A stretch of DNA of 64,000 nucleotides from CAZEJS01 sp964512645 (GTDB lineage: Bacteria; Actinomycetota; Geothermincolia; Fen-727; Anoxymicrobiaceae). The stretch lies in assembly GCA_964512645.1 (NCBI GenBank), contig CAZEJS010000013.1:9275-73274 (forward strand), given 5' to 3'. A program made the translations under genes and the position numbers. The notes below the pieces were generated by a model. That model was not told the DNA's origin and made no database searches. It saw only the letters and a list, made by a program, of their open reading frames with translations. Below, piece by piece: positions 1-9,498 of the stretch. Numbering within the stretch: position 1 is the first letter of the stretch; the number at the start of each line of letters is the position of its first letter.

Positions 1-856
1 GGCCCTCCTCCAGTTCGATTCCCTCGTGCGGGGCGTCTATCACCCGGCGGTACTCGTCGACGGTGAGCCTCACGGTGAGAGGAAAGTCGCGCCCGCACTC
101 CCGGCGTATCCCCTCTATGATCTCCAGCAGAAAGCGCATCCGGTTCTCCAGCACCCCGCCGTACTCGTCCCGGCGGCGGTTGGTGTAAGGGCTGAGGAAC
201 TGCTGGATGAGGTAGCCGTGGGCGGCGTGAAGCTGCACCCCGTCGGCGCCGGAGAGCTGTACGCGCCGGGTCGCGTTCACGAAATCGCAGACCAGGCGCC
301 TGACCTCCCAGCGGCGCAGGGCGCGCGCCCTCTGGTTGAAAAGGCGGCTGGGTACGCCCGAGGGGCCGACCACCGCCGGCCAGCGCGAGTGTTCCATGAA
401 CCATTCCGAGACACCGGAGAACCTCCCGGCGCGGCGGAACACCTCCGGCAGCACGGAATAGAGCCCGGGCCAGGCCCTGCCCAGGAGCTCGATGGTCGGG
501 CCTGCCATCACCATGGGGGAGAGCCCCTGGCTCCCGGGGTGGTGGAGCTGGCAGAACACCCTGGTGCCGTGCCGGTGCAGGCGGTCCACCATCGCCCCGA
601 ACGGGGCGATGTGCCTGTTTCCGGTCATCGAAAGCTGCCTGGGGACGGTGACCCCGTGCACGTAGTTGACCCTGGTCGCCCCGGTGATGAGCAGGCCCAG
701 CCCGTTCTTCGCGCGCTCCTCGTAGTAGCCCGTGAGCTGCTCGGAAGGGGTGCCGTCGTAGTTGGCCAGCCCGGCTACCATCGGGGCCATGACCGTCCTG
801 TTCTCCAGGGTCACGCTGCCGATCCTGCCTTCGGAGAACATGTACGGATATTTCAC
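1..856 (-). CDS. Old yellow enzyme family NADH:flavin oxidoreductase, C-terminus cut by window edge
   Basis: About 285 residues are visible, starting at a GTG behind GGAGCGGCGACA; the rest lies off the left edge. The N-terminus (MFSEGRIGSVTLENR, then VMAPM) and the later HAAHGYLIQQFLSPYTNRR and DEYGG-x-x-ENRMRF segments are typical of the FMN-binding TIM barrel of the OYE/2,4-dienoyl-CoA reductase family, including the active-site H-A-A-H region. Such enzymes reduce activated C=C bonds with NAD(P)H. Larger members carry a C-terminal Fe-S/FAD half, which cannot be judged here. The downstream end of the AttH/CrtC-like gene lies 12 bases upstream, so the two are probably co-transcribed. The family is clear; the substrate is not. 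Confidence 0.9.
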   Translation of the reverse strand, partial: MKYPYMFSEGRIGSVTLENRTVMAPMVAGLANYDGTPSEQLTGYYEERAKNGLGLLITGATRVNYVHGVTVPRQLSMTGNRHIAPFGAMVDRLHRHGTRVFCQLHHPGSQGLSPMVMAGPTIELLGRAWPGLYSVLPEVFRRAGRFSGVSEWFMEHSRWPAVVGPSGVPSRLFNQRARALRRWEVRRLVCDFVNATRRVQLSGADGVQLHAAHGYLIQQFLSPYTNRRRDEYGGVLENRMRFLLEIIEGIRRECGRDFPLTVRLTVDEYRRVIDAPHEGIELEEG

Positions 857-868
857 TGTCGCCGCTCC

Positions 869-1966
869 TTACTTCTGCTGGAGGTGCATCAGCTCGTAAA
901 GCGCCTGGCCCTTCTCGACGGCCTTCACATCTTTGAGGTCCACCCGGAGCTCCAGGTCGGCGTTGAAATCGTAGTAGTAGGGGTTGGAGAAGAGGTGGAC
1001 CAGGAAGCGCTCCCAGCGCGGGCTCCCCTCGAGGACGTCCAGCGACTCGATGAGCCGCGGGTTCCGTATGGTCAGGGTGATCTCGCCCTCCTCGCTCTTC
1101 CAGCTCCAGTCCAGCTTCGTCGGGTAGGAGCCGCCCAGCGGCCCGTCCACGAAGTCGTCCACCCGCAGCCTCAACGGCAGCCCGTCATCCGTCAGGACCT
1201 CCTCGCCCCTGGCGAGCATGAGCGTGTGCAGGTTCAGGCTCCCCACGAACGGCAGGTGCGGGGTGACCATCTCCACGAACACCACCGTGAAATCGCCGAC
1301 GTGCGCCCTGCCCCAGTACCAGTGGTCGAGGCCGCTGGTCAGCGCGAAGTTCCCCCAGTTGTGGTCGTGGTAGCAGGTGCCTTTCACCTCGCTCTTCCGA
1401 CCCTTGAAGGTGAGCGTCCCCTCTACCGTGCCGTAGGTGATCGGGACCACCCAGGCGAAGAACTTCTCCTCATTGCGGCCGGAGTAGGTGAAGCCGGAGC
1501 CGGGGCGCCAGGACGGACCGCTGCGGGTCAAGGTCAGGTCCGCCGCGCTGTCGTCCGCCTCCACGTGCATCACGTAGCGGTCGAGGTCGCCCTTGACCGT
1601 GCTGGGGCCGATCCGGACGTCGCACCCCCCGGCGGACGCCGACAGCTCCCCGGGCTCGAACTCCTTGCTCAGCCTGACCTTCTCGCCGTCCGGGGTCTTT
1701 AGTATTAGCAGGATGGTCGGGCGCAGGTCGCCCTTGGGCTTGGTCGAGGGCTTGGTGGAGAAAGTGACCACCGCCGTCGAGCCGTCGTCGAACTCGCAGT
1801 CGAAGTACCACCACTCGAACGCGTCGGTCCTGTCCCCGGTGCGGTAGCCGTCCTCCCACGGTTCCACCAGGCCCGCCTGGAGTCCCTCGCGGGCCAGCAG
1901 GTCCGGCAGCGCCTGTTCCATTCTCTCCCTGATGTCGGGAACCAGGTCATCGAGTTCCTTCGCCAT
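869..1966 (-). CDS. AttH/CrtC-like lipocalin-domain protein
   Basis: This 365-residue protein starts at an ATG behind AAGGAGGGCC. It has the EWWYFDCEFDDG signature near residue 50 and a YHDHNWGN motif near residue 200, which mark the double-lipocalin family of hydroxyneurosporene synthase (CrtC, carotenoid 1,2-hydratase) and AttH. No signal peptide is seen, so it is probably cytosolic. No carotenoid genes lie nearby, so carotenoid hydration should not be assumed; a hydrophobic-ligand hydratase or binding role is more cautious. It is probably transcribed with the OYE gene that follows 12 bases downstream and diverges from the MarR gene, which may control both. Confidence 0.75.
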   Translation of the reverse strand: MAKELDDLVPDIRERMEQALPDLLAREGLQAGLVEPWEDGYRTGDRTDAFEWWYFDCEFDDGSTAVVTFSTKPSTKPKGDLRPTILLILKTPDGEKVRLSKEFEPGELSASAGGCDVRIGPSTVKGDLDRYVMHVEADDSAADLTLTRSGPSWRPGSGFTYSGRNEEKFFAWVVPITYGTVEGTLTFKGRKSEVKGTCYHDHNWGNFALTSGLDHWYWGRAHVGDFTVVFVEMVTPHLPFVGSLNLHTLMLARGEEVLTDDGLPLRLRVDDFVDGPLGGSYPTKLDWSWKSEEGEITLTIRNPRLIESLDVLEGSPRWERFLVHLFSNPYYYDFNADLELRVDLKDVKAVEKGQALYELMHLQQK

Positions 1967-2293
1967 TGGCCCTCCTTGTTCGCGTGTGGCCCGCGCCGTT
2001 TCGGGCGTGAGCGCCGGGGCCGGTTCGTCCCCGGGCGCGCGCCGTTTCGGGCGTGTTCTGCGACCGCGTTACGAGCGTGTGGCCCGCGCCGCCGCGACCC
2101 GCAACCACGAAACCGGCGTCTCTACCGCTGTAATTCTACATCCCCGGCGTCGATGCCGTGCGCCCGCGGCGTCCCGGTGGAATGCCCACCCCCGCCGGGG
2201 CAGTACGCGTGGCAAAGTCCGCCGCCTGAAGGTCCACGAGCCGCACCGATCTCCTCGTGCCGGGCAAGCGCGCGAAAAAACCGCGCCGGCGCA
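1967..2293. other. Intergenic spacer with short direct repeats
   Basis: No gene is supported between the divergent AttH-like and MarR genes. The left part holds repeated pieces: CGTGTGGCCCGCGCCG occurs near 1981 and again, minus its last base pairings, near 2070, and GCCGTTTCGGGCGTG occurs near 1994 and 2040. They look like slippage or local duplication, not a known element. No clear minus-strand promoter for the AttH-like gene was found. Confidence 0.4.
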
Positions 2294-2322
2294 TTGACCG
2301 CGCGGACGCCGGCGGTTAGACT
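2294..2322 (+). promoter_or_regulatory. Predicted sigma-70-type promoter of the MarR gene
   Basis: TTGACC at 2294-2299 and TAGACT at 2317-2322 are separated by exactly 17 bases, close to the sigma-70 consensus. The predicted transcription start falls on or just before the palindrome at 2330-2350. Confidence 0.6.
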
Positions 2323-2329
2323 GATTATT

Positions 2330-2350
2330 AGTTAGTTAGACTAACTAACT
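2330..2350. promoter_or_regulatory. Perfect 21-bp palindrome, probable MarR operator
   Basis: Arms AGTTAGTTAG (2330-2339) and CTAACTAACT (2341-2350) are perfect inverted repeats around one central base. The site lies 7 bases downstream of the -10 and just before the ribosome site of the MarR gene, a place where repressor binding would block transcription. MarR-family proteins commonly bind such palindromes in their own promoters; binding by this protein is inferred. Confidence 0.6.
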
Positions 2351-2368
2351 TATTTGAGGAGGAGCTTG

Positions 2369-2845
2369 ATGGACGAGGAACGGCGCCTCGAGCTCGCCGA
2401 CCGGTTTCTGGACAGCTTCCGCACCGCGGTCGGCTCCACGCGCGCCATCTTCAGGAACGAGGTCGAGCGCCACGGGGTGACCTGGCCGCAGTACGGGCTG
2501 CTCAGGACGGTGAAGAGGCACGGCCCGGTGACCGTGACCGAACTGTCGGGACTGCTGAATACCGCGACCCCCACCACCAGCAAGATGGTCGACGGCCTCT
2601 GCCGGAAGGGGCTGCTGGAGAGGACCGGCGACCCGGGCGACCAGAGGGTCACCCGGCTCGAGGTCACGAACAGGTCCAGCAACCTGCTGAAGAAGATAAA
2701 CAAGCAGCAGCGCGAAATGGTGCGCGACGCCCTGGAGGGCTCCGAACTCCAGGAGATGGAGACTTTTGCCCGATTGATGGACCTCGTGGCCGGCTACATG
2801 CGGGAGCAGACGTCCAAACGGGCGAAACCGCCCGGAGCCGGATAG
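2369..2845 (+). CDS. MarR family transcriptional regulator
   Basis: A 158-residue winged-helix protein. The start chosen is ATG 2369 behind GAGGAGGAG; an in-frame TTG at 2354 lies before that ribosome site. The core (WPQYGLLRTVKRHGPVTV, then LSGLLNTATPTTSKMVDGL and GLLERTGDPGDQRVTRLEVT) shows the MarR recognition helix and wing with the D-x-R-D-like GDQR turn. A long C-terminal helix likely forms the dimer. It precedes the DrrAB-type exporter by about 100 bases on the same strand, an arrangement seen where a MarR repressor controls a drug exporter. The palindrome in its promoter suggests autoregulation. The ligand is unknown. Confidence 0.9.
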   Translation: MDEERRLELADRFLDSFRTAVGSTRAIFRNEVERHGVTWPQYGLLRTVKRHGPVTVTELSGLLNTATPTTSKMVDGLCRKGLLERTGDPGDQRVTRLEVTNRSSNLLKKINKQQREMVRDALEGSELQEMETFARLMDLVAGYMREQTSKRAKPPGAG

Positions 2846-2949
2846 GGGCTGCGGGCTCCGCGGCCTCGACTGCCACCGGGCGCTTCCAAAGGAAAACGGC
2901 CCTCAGGAACGCAACCCACAGGGAGCTCGAAAAAGGATGGTGCGAAGAA

Positions 2950-3930
<981 letters not shown>

Positions 3931-3948
3931 ACAAGAAGGAGAACGGAA

Positions 3949-4920
3949 ATGGGAACCAATACCGCGCAGGGAATCCCCGGGACGGTTCTCCCGGGCGGGG
4001 CGGGAGCCGGGGAGGATACCCTGGGCACCAGGATCGACGCCGCCTTCACCGGGATGTACATCGTATGGCTCCGCGACGTCAAGCGCTTCTGGCGCGACAC
4101 CCCCCGGCGGGTGGGGGCGTTCGTGCAGCCGCTGGTCTACCTGTTTCTGCTGGGCACGGGGCTGCAGGCCGCGTTCAAGATATTCGGAGGAGAAGTCCAG
4201 TTCATCAAGTTCATGTTCCCCGGCATATTCGGTCTGACCCTGCTGTTCACGTCTGTCTTCTCCGCCATCAGCATAATCTGGGACCGGGAGTTCGGGTTCC
4301 TCAAGGAGGTGCTGGTGTCCCCGGTGCCGCGGTCGGGAGTGGCCCTCGGCAAGATAGTCGCCGGGGCCACCCAGGCGCTGATGCAGGGGATCATCCTGCT
4401 GGTGTTGATGTTCTTCCCGTTCATGTACGGGTTGAGCCTGGACACCCTGGTGAAAGCCCTGATCATGCTGCCGATGGCGATGCTCCTGTCCCTGGGGCTC
4501 ACCTCCATCGGGGTCGCCATCGCCGCGAACATGAAATCGATGGAAGGCTTCCCGATGATCATGAACCTCCTGCTGATGCCGATGTTCTTCCTGTCCGGGG
4601 CGATGTTCCCGCTCCAGGGCCTGCCGGGGTGGATGACGTTTCTGACTAAAATCAACCCGCTCACCTACGGGGTGGACATGCTCCGGGGGGTGGCGCTCAG
4701 GGGAGTGAACGTCGGGGGAGACGCGAGCGTCCTTGGCAAGCTGTCTCCGCAGATAATCGGCCAGATGTCCCCCCAGGTAAAGGCGGCGATCGCCAGGGTC
4801 TCGCCGCACACCCACCTGGTCGTACAGAGGTACCCCCTCTGGCTCGACATCCTGGTGATGTCGGCGTTCGGCCTGGCAATGCTGCTCATCGCCATCTGGC
4901 AGTTCTCCCAGACGGAGTAG
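3949..4920 (+). CDS. ABC-2 type exporter permease (DrrB-like)
   Basis: This 323-residue integral membrane protein has a polar N-terminus and about six membrane spans. It carries the ABC-2 hallmark in LSGAMFPLQGLPGW followed by INPLTYGVDMLRG. An insertion of about 60 residues after that motif, before the last span, is probably extracytoplasmic. AGAAGGAGAAC precedes the start. It forms the membrane half of the exporter with the preceding ATPase. The family is certain; the substrate is unknown. Confidence 0.92.
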   Translation: MGTNTAQGIPGTVLPGGAGAGEDTLGTRIDAAFTGMYIVWLRDVKRFWRDTPRRVGAFVQPLVYLFLLGTGLQAAFKIFGGEVQFIKFMFPGIFGLTLLFTSVFSAISIIWDREFGFLKEVLVSPVPRSGVALGKIVAGATQALMQGIILLVLMFFPFMYGLSLDTLVKALIMLPMAMLLSLGLTSIGVAIAANMKSMEGFPMIMNLLLMPMFFLSGAMFPLQGLPGWMTFLTKINPLTYGVDMLRGVALRGVNVGGDASVLGKLSPQIIGQMSPQVKAAIARVSPHTHLVVQRYPLWLDILVMSAFGLAMLLIAIWQFSQTE

Positions 4921-5062
4921 CGCCATGCCCGCGTGCAGGGCCCTGAACGTACGGGACAGCGCGGCGCCGGCGTTCCGATCCCGAAACGGGTGGAGGGCCG
5001 CCGCGGGCGGGGAGGCCGGAACGCCCCTGCCGGCCCGCCGCGGTGCGATCCGTCTGCCGTCA

Positions 5063-5091
5063 TGGTCATTCCCGCCCGTAACGGTTATCAT
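5063..5091 (+). promoter_or_regulatory. Predicted promoter of the radical SAM gene, possibly leaderless
   Basis: TGGTCA (5063-5068) and TATCAT (5086-5091) are 17 bases apart. The probable start codon (ATG 5101) begins only 10 bases after the -10 and has no ribosome-binding site, so the transcript may be leaderless. Confidence 0.4.
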
Positions 5092-5100
5092 GCGGCCGTG

Positions 5101-6408
5101 ATGAAGTCCCGGAATGTCCTTGTCGTAAGCGAGAACATGTGCAGGGACAGCCTCATCCCGTTCCCGCTCGGCCCTGCGTGGGTCTCCGCGGCGCTGGAGA
5201 TTGCCGGGTACGAGGTGATGGGGCTGGACCTGATGTTTTCCGACGACCCCGAGAGGGAGTGCGAGCGGGCGGTTGAGGAGTTCCGCCCGGACTGTATCGG
5301 CCTCTCCATCAGGAACATAGACAACCAGGACGCCGAGGACACCGAGTTCTACGTCGAATCGGCGGCGCCCCTGGTCGCGGCGATCAAGCGGGTGTCCGAC
5401 GCCCCGGTGGTCCTGGGCGGCGCCGGGTACAGCATCTACCCCACCCAGTGCCTGGAGTACCTTGGGCTCCGGTACGGGGTGGTGGGCGAGGGGGAAGTGA
5501 CGTTTCCCGCGCTGCTGGAGTGCCTGGCCTCGGGGGGCGACCCGCGACGGGTCCCCGGCGTGGCTACCCGGCTCGACGGGGTGAGTTCACCCGGCACGCC
5601 GGGCGTGCGGCCCGACCTGGCGACTCTGCCGGTCCCCGACAGGCGGATGTTCGACGTGGCGCGCTACGACTGGCGCCCCGAACTCGGCCCGCCGCTGTAC
5701 GTCCCCAACATCCAGTCCCGGCGCGGGTGCGCCCGCAGGTGCATCTACTGCTCGACGCCGGACATCGAGGGGTCGCGGGTGCGCGCCCGGCCGGTGAAGG
5801 CGGTCGCGGACGAGATGGAGTCCCTGGAGCGGGAGTTCGGCTTGAGCCTCACGATAATCAACGACTCCCTGTTCAACGTGCCCGAGGAGTACGCCCTCGA
5901 CCTCTGCGGTGAGTTCATCGAGCGGGGCCTGGGGCTGAGGTGGTCCACCGGGCTCGACCCGTCGGCCTCGGACGAGCTTATCGAGAAGATGGCCCGCGCG
6001 GGGTGCACGAACCTGAGCCTGGGCAACGAGAGCGGGTGCGACCACATGCTGATGAGGTTGAGGAAGGAGTTCGGCGTTGCCGACGTCGAGAGGGCCATGC
6101 GTACCGCGAAGGCGGTCGGCCTGAAGGTCAACTGCTTCCTGCTGCTCGGCGGGCCCGGGGAGACCCGCGAGACCATCGAGGAGACCATCGAACTGATGGA
6201 CGCGCTGGGGCCGGACACGGTGAACGTGTCGCCGGGCGTTCGCATCTACCCGAACACCGAGCTGGCCGCGATCGCGGTCGAGGAAGGGGTGGTCGGCCCG
6301 GACGACGACCTGCTGCAGCCGAGGTTCTACGTGGCGCCGGCGGTGAAGGAGTGGCTCTTCGACTACACCCGGGAGGTAATAGCCGAGCGTCCCGGCTGGG
6401 AACAGTAG
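5101..6408 (+). CDS. B12-binding-domain radical SAM protein
   Basis: Taken from ATG 5101 it has 435 residues; an in-frame ATG at 5062 is possible but adds a sequence unlike the family. Residues 1-150 resemble a cobalamin-binding Rossmann fold (VLVVSENMCRD, later GGAGYSIYP and GEGEVTFPALLE). Residues from about 200 form the radical SAM barrel, with the cluster ligands at C210-x3-C214-x2-C217 (RRGCARRCIYCS). The layout matches the class B radical SAM group that includes methyltransferases and ring-forming enzymes, and also the B12-binding MiaB-like relatives. It stands alone between the exporter and the CoADR-like gene, so the substrate is unknown. Confidence 0.85.
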   Translation: MKSRNVLVVSENMCRDSLIPFPLGPAWVSAALEIAGYEVMGLDLMFSDDPERECERAVEEFRPDCIGLSIRNIDNQDAEDTEFYVESAAPLVAAIKRVSDAPVVLGGAGYSIYPTQCLEYLGLRYGVVGEGEVTFPALLECLASGGDPRRVPGVATRLDGVSSPGTPGVRPDLATLPVPDRRMFDVARYDWRPELGPPLYVPNIQSRRGCARRCIYCSTPDIEGSRVRARPVKAVADEMESLEREFGLSLTIINDSLFNVPEEYALDLCGEFIERGLGLRWSTGLDPSASDELIEKMARAGCTNLSLGNESGCDHMLMRLRKEFGVADVERAMRTAKAVGLKVNCFLLLGGPGETRETIEETIELMDALGPDTVNVSPGVRIYPNTELAAIAVEEGVVGPDDDLLQPRFYVAPAVKEWLFDYTREVIAERPGWEQ

Positions 6409-6549
6409 GCGGGCTCCGCCGTCACGGCGCCGGGGGTTGAAGCGGGCATTCCCCGGGCCGGCGGTCCATGTCCGGGGCGGGATATTCCGCGGGAATCGCG
6501 AAGAACGTGCCGGAGCCCATGAAGACGGATGTGGAACGGAGGTAAACGC

Positions 6550-8247
6550 ATGCCAGGCAGAAGGATAGTCATCGTCGGCGGAGTGGCCGCCGGGACCAAA
6601 GCGGCGGCGAAGGCACGCCGGCTCGACCAGGACGCCGACATAGTGGTCATCGAGAAGGGGGAGCACCTGTCGTACGCGGGATGCGGGCTCCCCTACTACA
6701 TCTCCGGGGTAGTGGAGAACCGTAACGACCTGATGTCAACCCCCATAGGGGTCCTGCGCGATCCGGATTTCTTCGCCAGGGTGAAGGACCTTAAGGTGCT
6801 CAACCGCCACGAGGCGCTGAGCATCGACCGCTCCGGCAAGGAAGTGATGGTGCGCGACCTGAGGGACGGTTCGGCGAAGACGCTCCCCTACGACAAGCTC
6901 ATCCTTGCCACCGGGAGCAGGCCGTTCGTCCCTCCCATCCCCGGCCGCGACCTCGAGGGCGTTTACACCCTTCAGAACATCGAGGACGCCGACCGCATCC
7001 GCTCGGAACTGGAGGACCGAAAAGCGAAAGACGTGGTGATAATCGGGGGCGGCCTTATAAGCATCGAGAGCACCGAGAACCTGGTCCACACCGGCTGCCG
7101 CGTGTCCGTGGTGGAAGTGCTGCCGCAGATACTGCCGTTCCTCGACGAGGAGATGTCGCTGCTGGTCCGCCAGCACATGGAGGCCAGGGGAGTGCGCGTC
7201 ATCACCGGGGACAAGGTGGAGGAGATAGCCGGCAAGGACGGCCGCGCCGTCGAAGTGGTCACCACGAACCACCGCCTTTCCGCGGACTTCGTCATAATCG
7301 CCGCGGGGGTCCGCCCCAACATCGACCTGGCCAGGGAGGCAGGCCTGGATATTGGCGAGACCGGGGCCATCGCGGTGGACCGCCGCATGGCCACCAGCGA
7401 CCCGGACATCTTCGCCGCGGGGGACTGCGTCGAGAACCGCTGCCTGGTCTGCCAGAAGAACTTCTACTCCTACACCCCCCTGGGGTCCACCGCCAACAAG
7501 CACGGCCGGGTGGCGGCGATAAACGCCTGCGGCGGCAACGAGAACTTCAACGGCGTGGTGAAGACCGGCATCCTCAAGGTCTTCGACTTCAACGTGGCCC
7601 GCGTGGGGCTGACGGAGAAGGAAGCGGCCGGCGAAGGGTTCGATGTCATGACCGCGGTGACCGCCGCCCCGGACCGGGCGCACTTCTACCCCACTGCCGA
7701 GGCCGTGATAATCAAGCTCCTGTGCGACAGGAAGAGCGGGAAGCTGCTGGGCGCCCAGATGGTCGGCCCCGGGGACGTCGATAAGCGTGTAGACGTGGTG
7801 GCAACGGCGCTCACCTTCGGCGCCAACGTCGAGGACATCACCAACCTCGACCTCGCTTATGCGCCTCCTTACGCGCCGGCGATGGACAACATCATCGACG
7901 CCGCGAACACCCTGCGCAACAAGGTCGAAGGCAGGTTCCGGGGGATGAGCAGCCTCGCTCTCAAGGCGCTGATAGACGATGGGAAGACGCCGTTCCTGCT
8001 GGACGTGCGCTCGCCGGGGGAGTTCGAGGAGGCGAGGATACCGGGCTCGAACCTGATCCCGCTGCCGATGCTCCGCGGGCGGCTGGAGGAGGTCCCCAGG
8101 GACTGCACGGTCGTCGTCTTCTGCAAGAGCTCGCTCAGGGCGTACGAGGCCTGCCTGATCCTGAAGCACAGCGGGTACAACGACGCCTGGCTCCTCGACG
8201 GCGGGATTGCCGCCTGGCCGTTCGAGAAGGAAACCGGTGCGCCCTGA
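6550..8247 (+). CDS. CoA-disulfide-reductase-like flavoprotein with rhodanese tail
   Basis: A 565-residue pyridine nucleotide-disulfide oxidoreductase; ATG 6550 follows CGGAGGT. The N-terminal FAD motif is GGVAAGTKAAAKARR, the single redox cysteine is C45 (YAGCGLPYY), as in CoA-disulfide reductases and NADH oxidases, and the NAD motif is IIGGGLISIES. AAGDCVENR binds FAD. From about residue 470 a rhodanese domain follows (LDVRSPGEFEEARIPGS), with active cysteine C525 in FCKSSLR. This fusion is known in CoADR-Rhd and polysulfide or persulfide reductases (Npsr/CdrII types), which reduce CoA disulfide, CoA persulfide or polysulfide with NAD(P)H. A role in sulfane-sulfur handling is likely. Confidence 0.9.
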   Translation: MPGRRIVIVGGVAAGTKAAAKARRLDQDADIVVIEKGEHLSYAGCGLPYYISGVVENRNDLMSTPIGVLRDPDFFARVKDLKVLNRHEALSIDRSGKEVMVRDLRDGSAKTLPYDKLILATGSRPFVPPIPGRDLEGVYTLQNIEDADRIRSELEDRKAKDVVIIGGGLISIESTENLVHTGCRVSVVEVLPQILPFLDEEMSLLVRQHMEARGVRVITGDKVEEIAGKDGRAVEVVTTNHRLSADFVIIAAGVRPNIDLAREAGLDIGETGAIAVDRRMATSDPDIFAAGDCVENRCLVCQKNFYSYTPLGSTANKHGRVAAINACGGNENFNGVVKTGILKVFDFNVARVGLTEKEAAGEGFDVMTAVTAAPDRAHFYPTAEAVIIKLLCDRKSGKLLGAQMVGPGDVDKRVDVVATALTFGANVEDITNLDLAYAPPYAPAMDNIIDAANTLRNKVEGRFRGMSSLALKALIDDGKTPFLLDVRSPGEFEEARIPGSNLIPLPMLRGRLEEVPRDCTVVVFCKSSLRAYEACLILKHSGYNDAWLLDGGIAAWPFEKETGAP

Positions 8248-8382
8248 CGGGCGGCGCACCATCGATGGGGCTATTGGCGGGACCCCGTGGGTGCCGGGAC
8301 CCCGTGCCCTCGAGACCGCGCGGGCGGCGGGGCGCCATGCCCCAGGGACCGCCGGGATGACGAGCATGGGGAGGTGCCGCGC

Positions 8383-9063
8383 GTGAGCGAGGAAGGCGTC
8401 GGCGAAGCGACGGGAAGGGATGGGCACACCCCCTCCTGTGCGAGGTGCGCCAGGCCGCTGTGCCATTTCAACATCATGGAAGGGGTCCCCGTTTTCTGCC
8501 CCAACGTGAACCGCCCGGACGAGCTGTCGACGGCCCGCGAGGCCCTGGAGAGCGACGACGGGACGAAGGCCATCGCCCGCGAGGCCTCCCGGGTCGAAGG
8601 GGCCGGCTACGGGCGCTGGACCCGGGTCAGGGAAGTGATGGAGTTCGCCAGGCGCCTGGGCGTGGAGAAGATCGGCATCGCCTTCTGCGTCGGCCTGCGC
8701 CGCGAGGCCCGGACGTTCTGTGAGATCCTCGAGTCGAACGGGTTCGAGGTCGTGTCGGTGTGCTGCAAGGTCGGAAGCCGGCCGAAGGAAGAGCTGGGCC
8801 TCGACGATTCCGAGAAGGTCATCCCCGGCTCTTACGAATCCTACTGCAACCCTGTGGCGCAGGCGCTCATACTGGACGGGGAAGGCTGTGGCCTGAACGT
8901 CCTGGTGGGCCTGTGCGTGGGCCACGACTCCCTCTTCTTCAGGCACACCCGGACCCCCACCACCGTGCTGGTAGCCAAGGACCGCGTCACCGGCCATAAC
9001 CCGGCCGCGGTCCTCCACACCGCCGACTCGTACTACAGCGGCCTGAAGAACATCGAGGAGTGA
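8383..9063 (+). CDS. DUF1847 family metal-binding protein
   Basis: A 226-residue cytosolic protein. GTG 8383 is chosen because GAGGTG precedes it and upstream sequence is low-complexity. It begins with a cysteine cluster (C19-x2-C22-x4-C27) followed by VFCPNVN, then a conserved core (YGRWTRVREVMEFARRLGVEKIGIAFC and GLRREARTFCEILESNGFEVVSVCCKVG) and NPVAQALILDGEGCGLNVLVGLCVGHDSLFF in pieces. This is the pattern of DUF1847, a Cys-rich family common in anaerobes and of unknown function. It starts a tight run with the CoA-binding protein 12 bases downstream. Confidence 0.8.
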   Translation: MSEEGVGEATGRDGHTPSCARCARPLCHFNIMEGVPVFCPNVNRPDELSTAREALESDDGTKAIAREASRVEGAGYGRWTRVREVMEFARRLGVEKIGIAFCVGLRREARTFCEILESNGFEVVSVCCKVGSRPKEELGLDDSEKVIPGSYESYCNPVAQALILDGEGCGLNVLVGLCVGHDSLFFRHTRTPTTVLVAKDRVTGHNPAAVLHTADSYYSGLKNIEE

Positions 9064-9075
9064 AGGAGCGCGAGA

Positions 9076-9498
9076 ATGGAGGGCAACCGGTTCGACCAGG
9101 AGTTCATCGACCTCTTCCTCGACAGCGAGGTCTACGCCGTGGTGGGCGTCTCCACCAACAAGCAGAAGTACGGCTACAAAGTCTACGAGAGCCTCAAGGC
9201 CGCGGGGTACACCGTATACGCGGTCAACCCGCGCTTCGAGGAGATCTGCGGCGAGAGGTGTTACCCCGACCTCGATTCCCTGCCCCGCAGGCCGGACGTA
9301 GTGGAGTTCGTCTGCCCCCCTTCGGTAACCGAAGAGACGGTCAAGGCGCTCCCCGGGCTCGGCGTGGAGATGGTATGGATGCAGCCCGGGGCGGAGTCGG
9401 ACGAGGCCGTCTCGTTCTGCAGGCGGAACGGCATCAAGGCGCTCCACGACATCTGCGTGATGGTGGAAATGAGAAAACGTCCCGGAGCTGACCGGTGA
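9076..9498 (+). CDS. CoA-binding protein, YccU-like
   Basis: A 140-residue Rossmann-fold protein with the CoA_binding domain hallmarks: VVGVSTNKQKYGYKVYESL near the N-terminus, YAVNPRFEEICGERCYPDL in mid-protein, and MVWMQPGAESDEAV before a C-terminal LHDICVMVEM. The family binds CoA in crystal structures and its physiological role is unsettled. It overlaps the next gene by 4 bases, indicating translational coupling in one operon with DUF1847 and the radical SAM gene. Confidence 0.88.
   Translation: MEGNRFDQEFIDLFLDSEVYAVVGVSTNKQKYGYKVYESLKAAGYTVYAVNPRFEEICGERCYPDLDSLPRRPDVVEFVCPPSVTEETVKALPGLGVEMVWMQPGAESDEAVSFCRRNGIKALHDICVMVEMRKRPGADR

Noticed and set aside
26..1702. 558-codon plus-strand open frame
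   Set aside because: It lies opposite the OYE and AttH-like genes, is His/Pro/Arg-rich in the manner of high-GC antisense frames, and has no family motifs.
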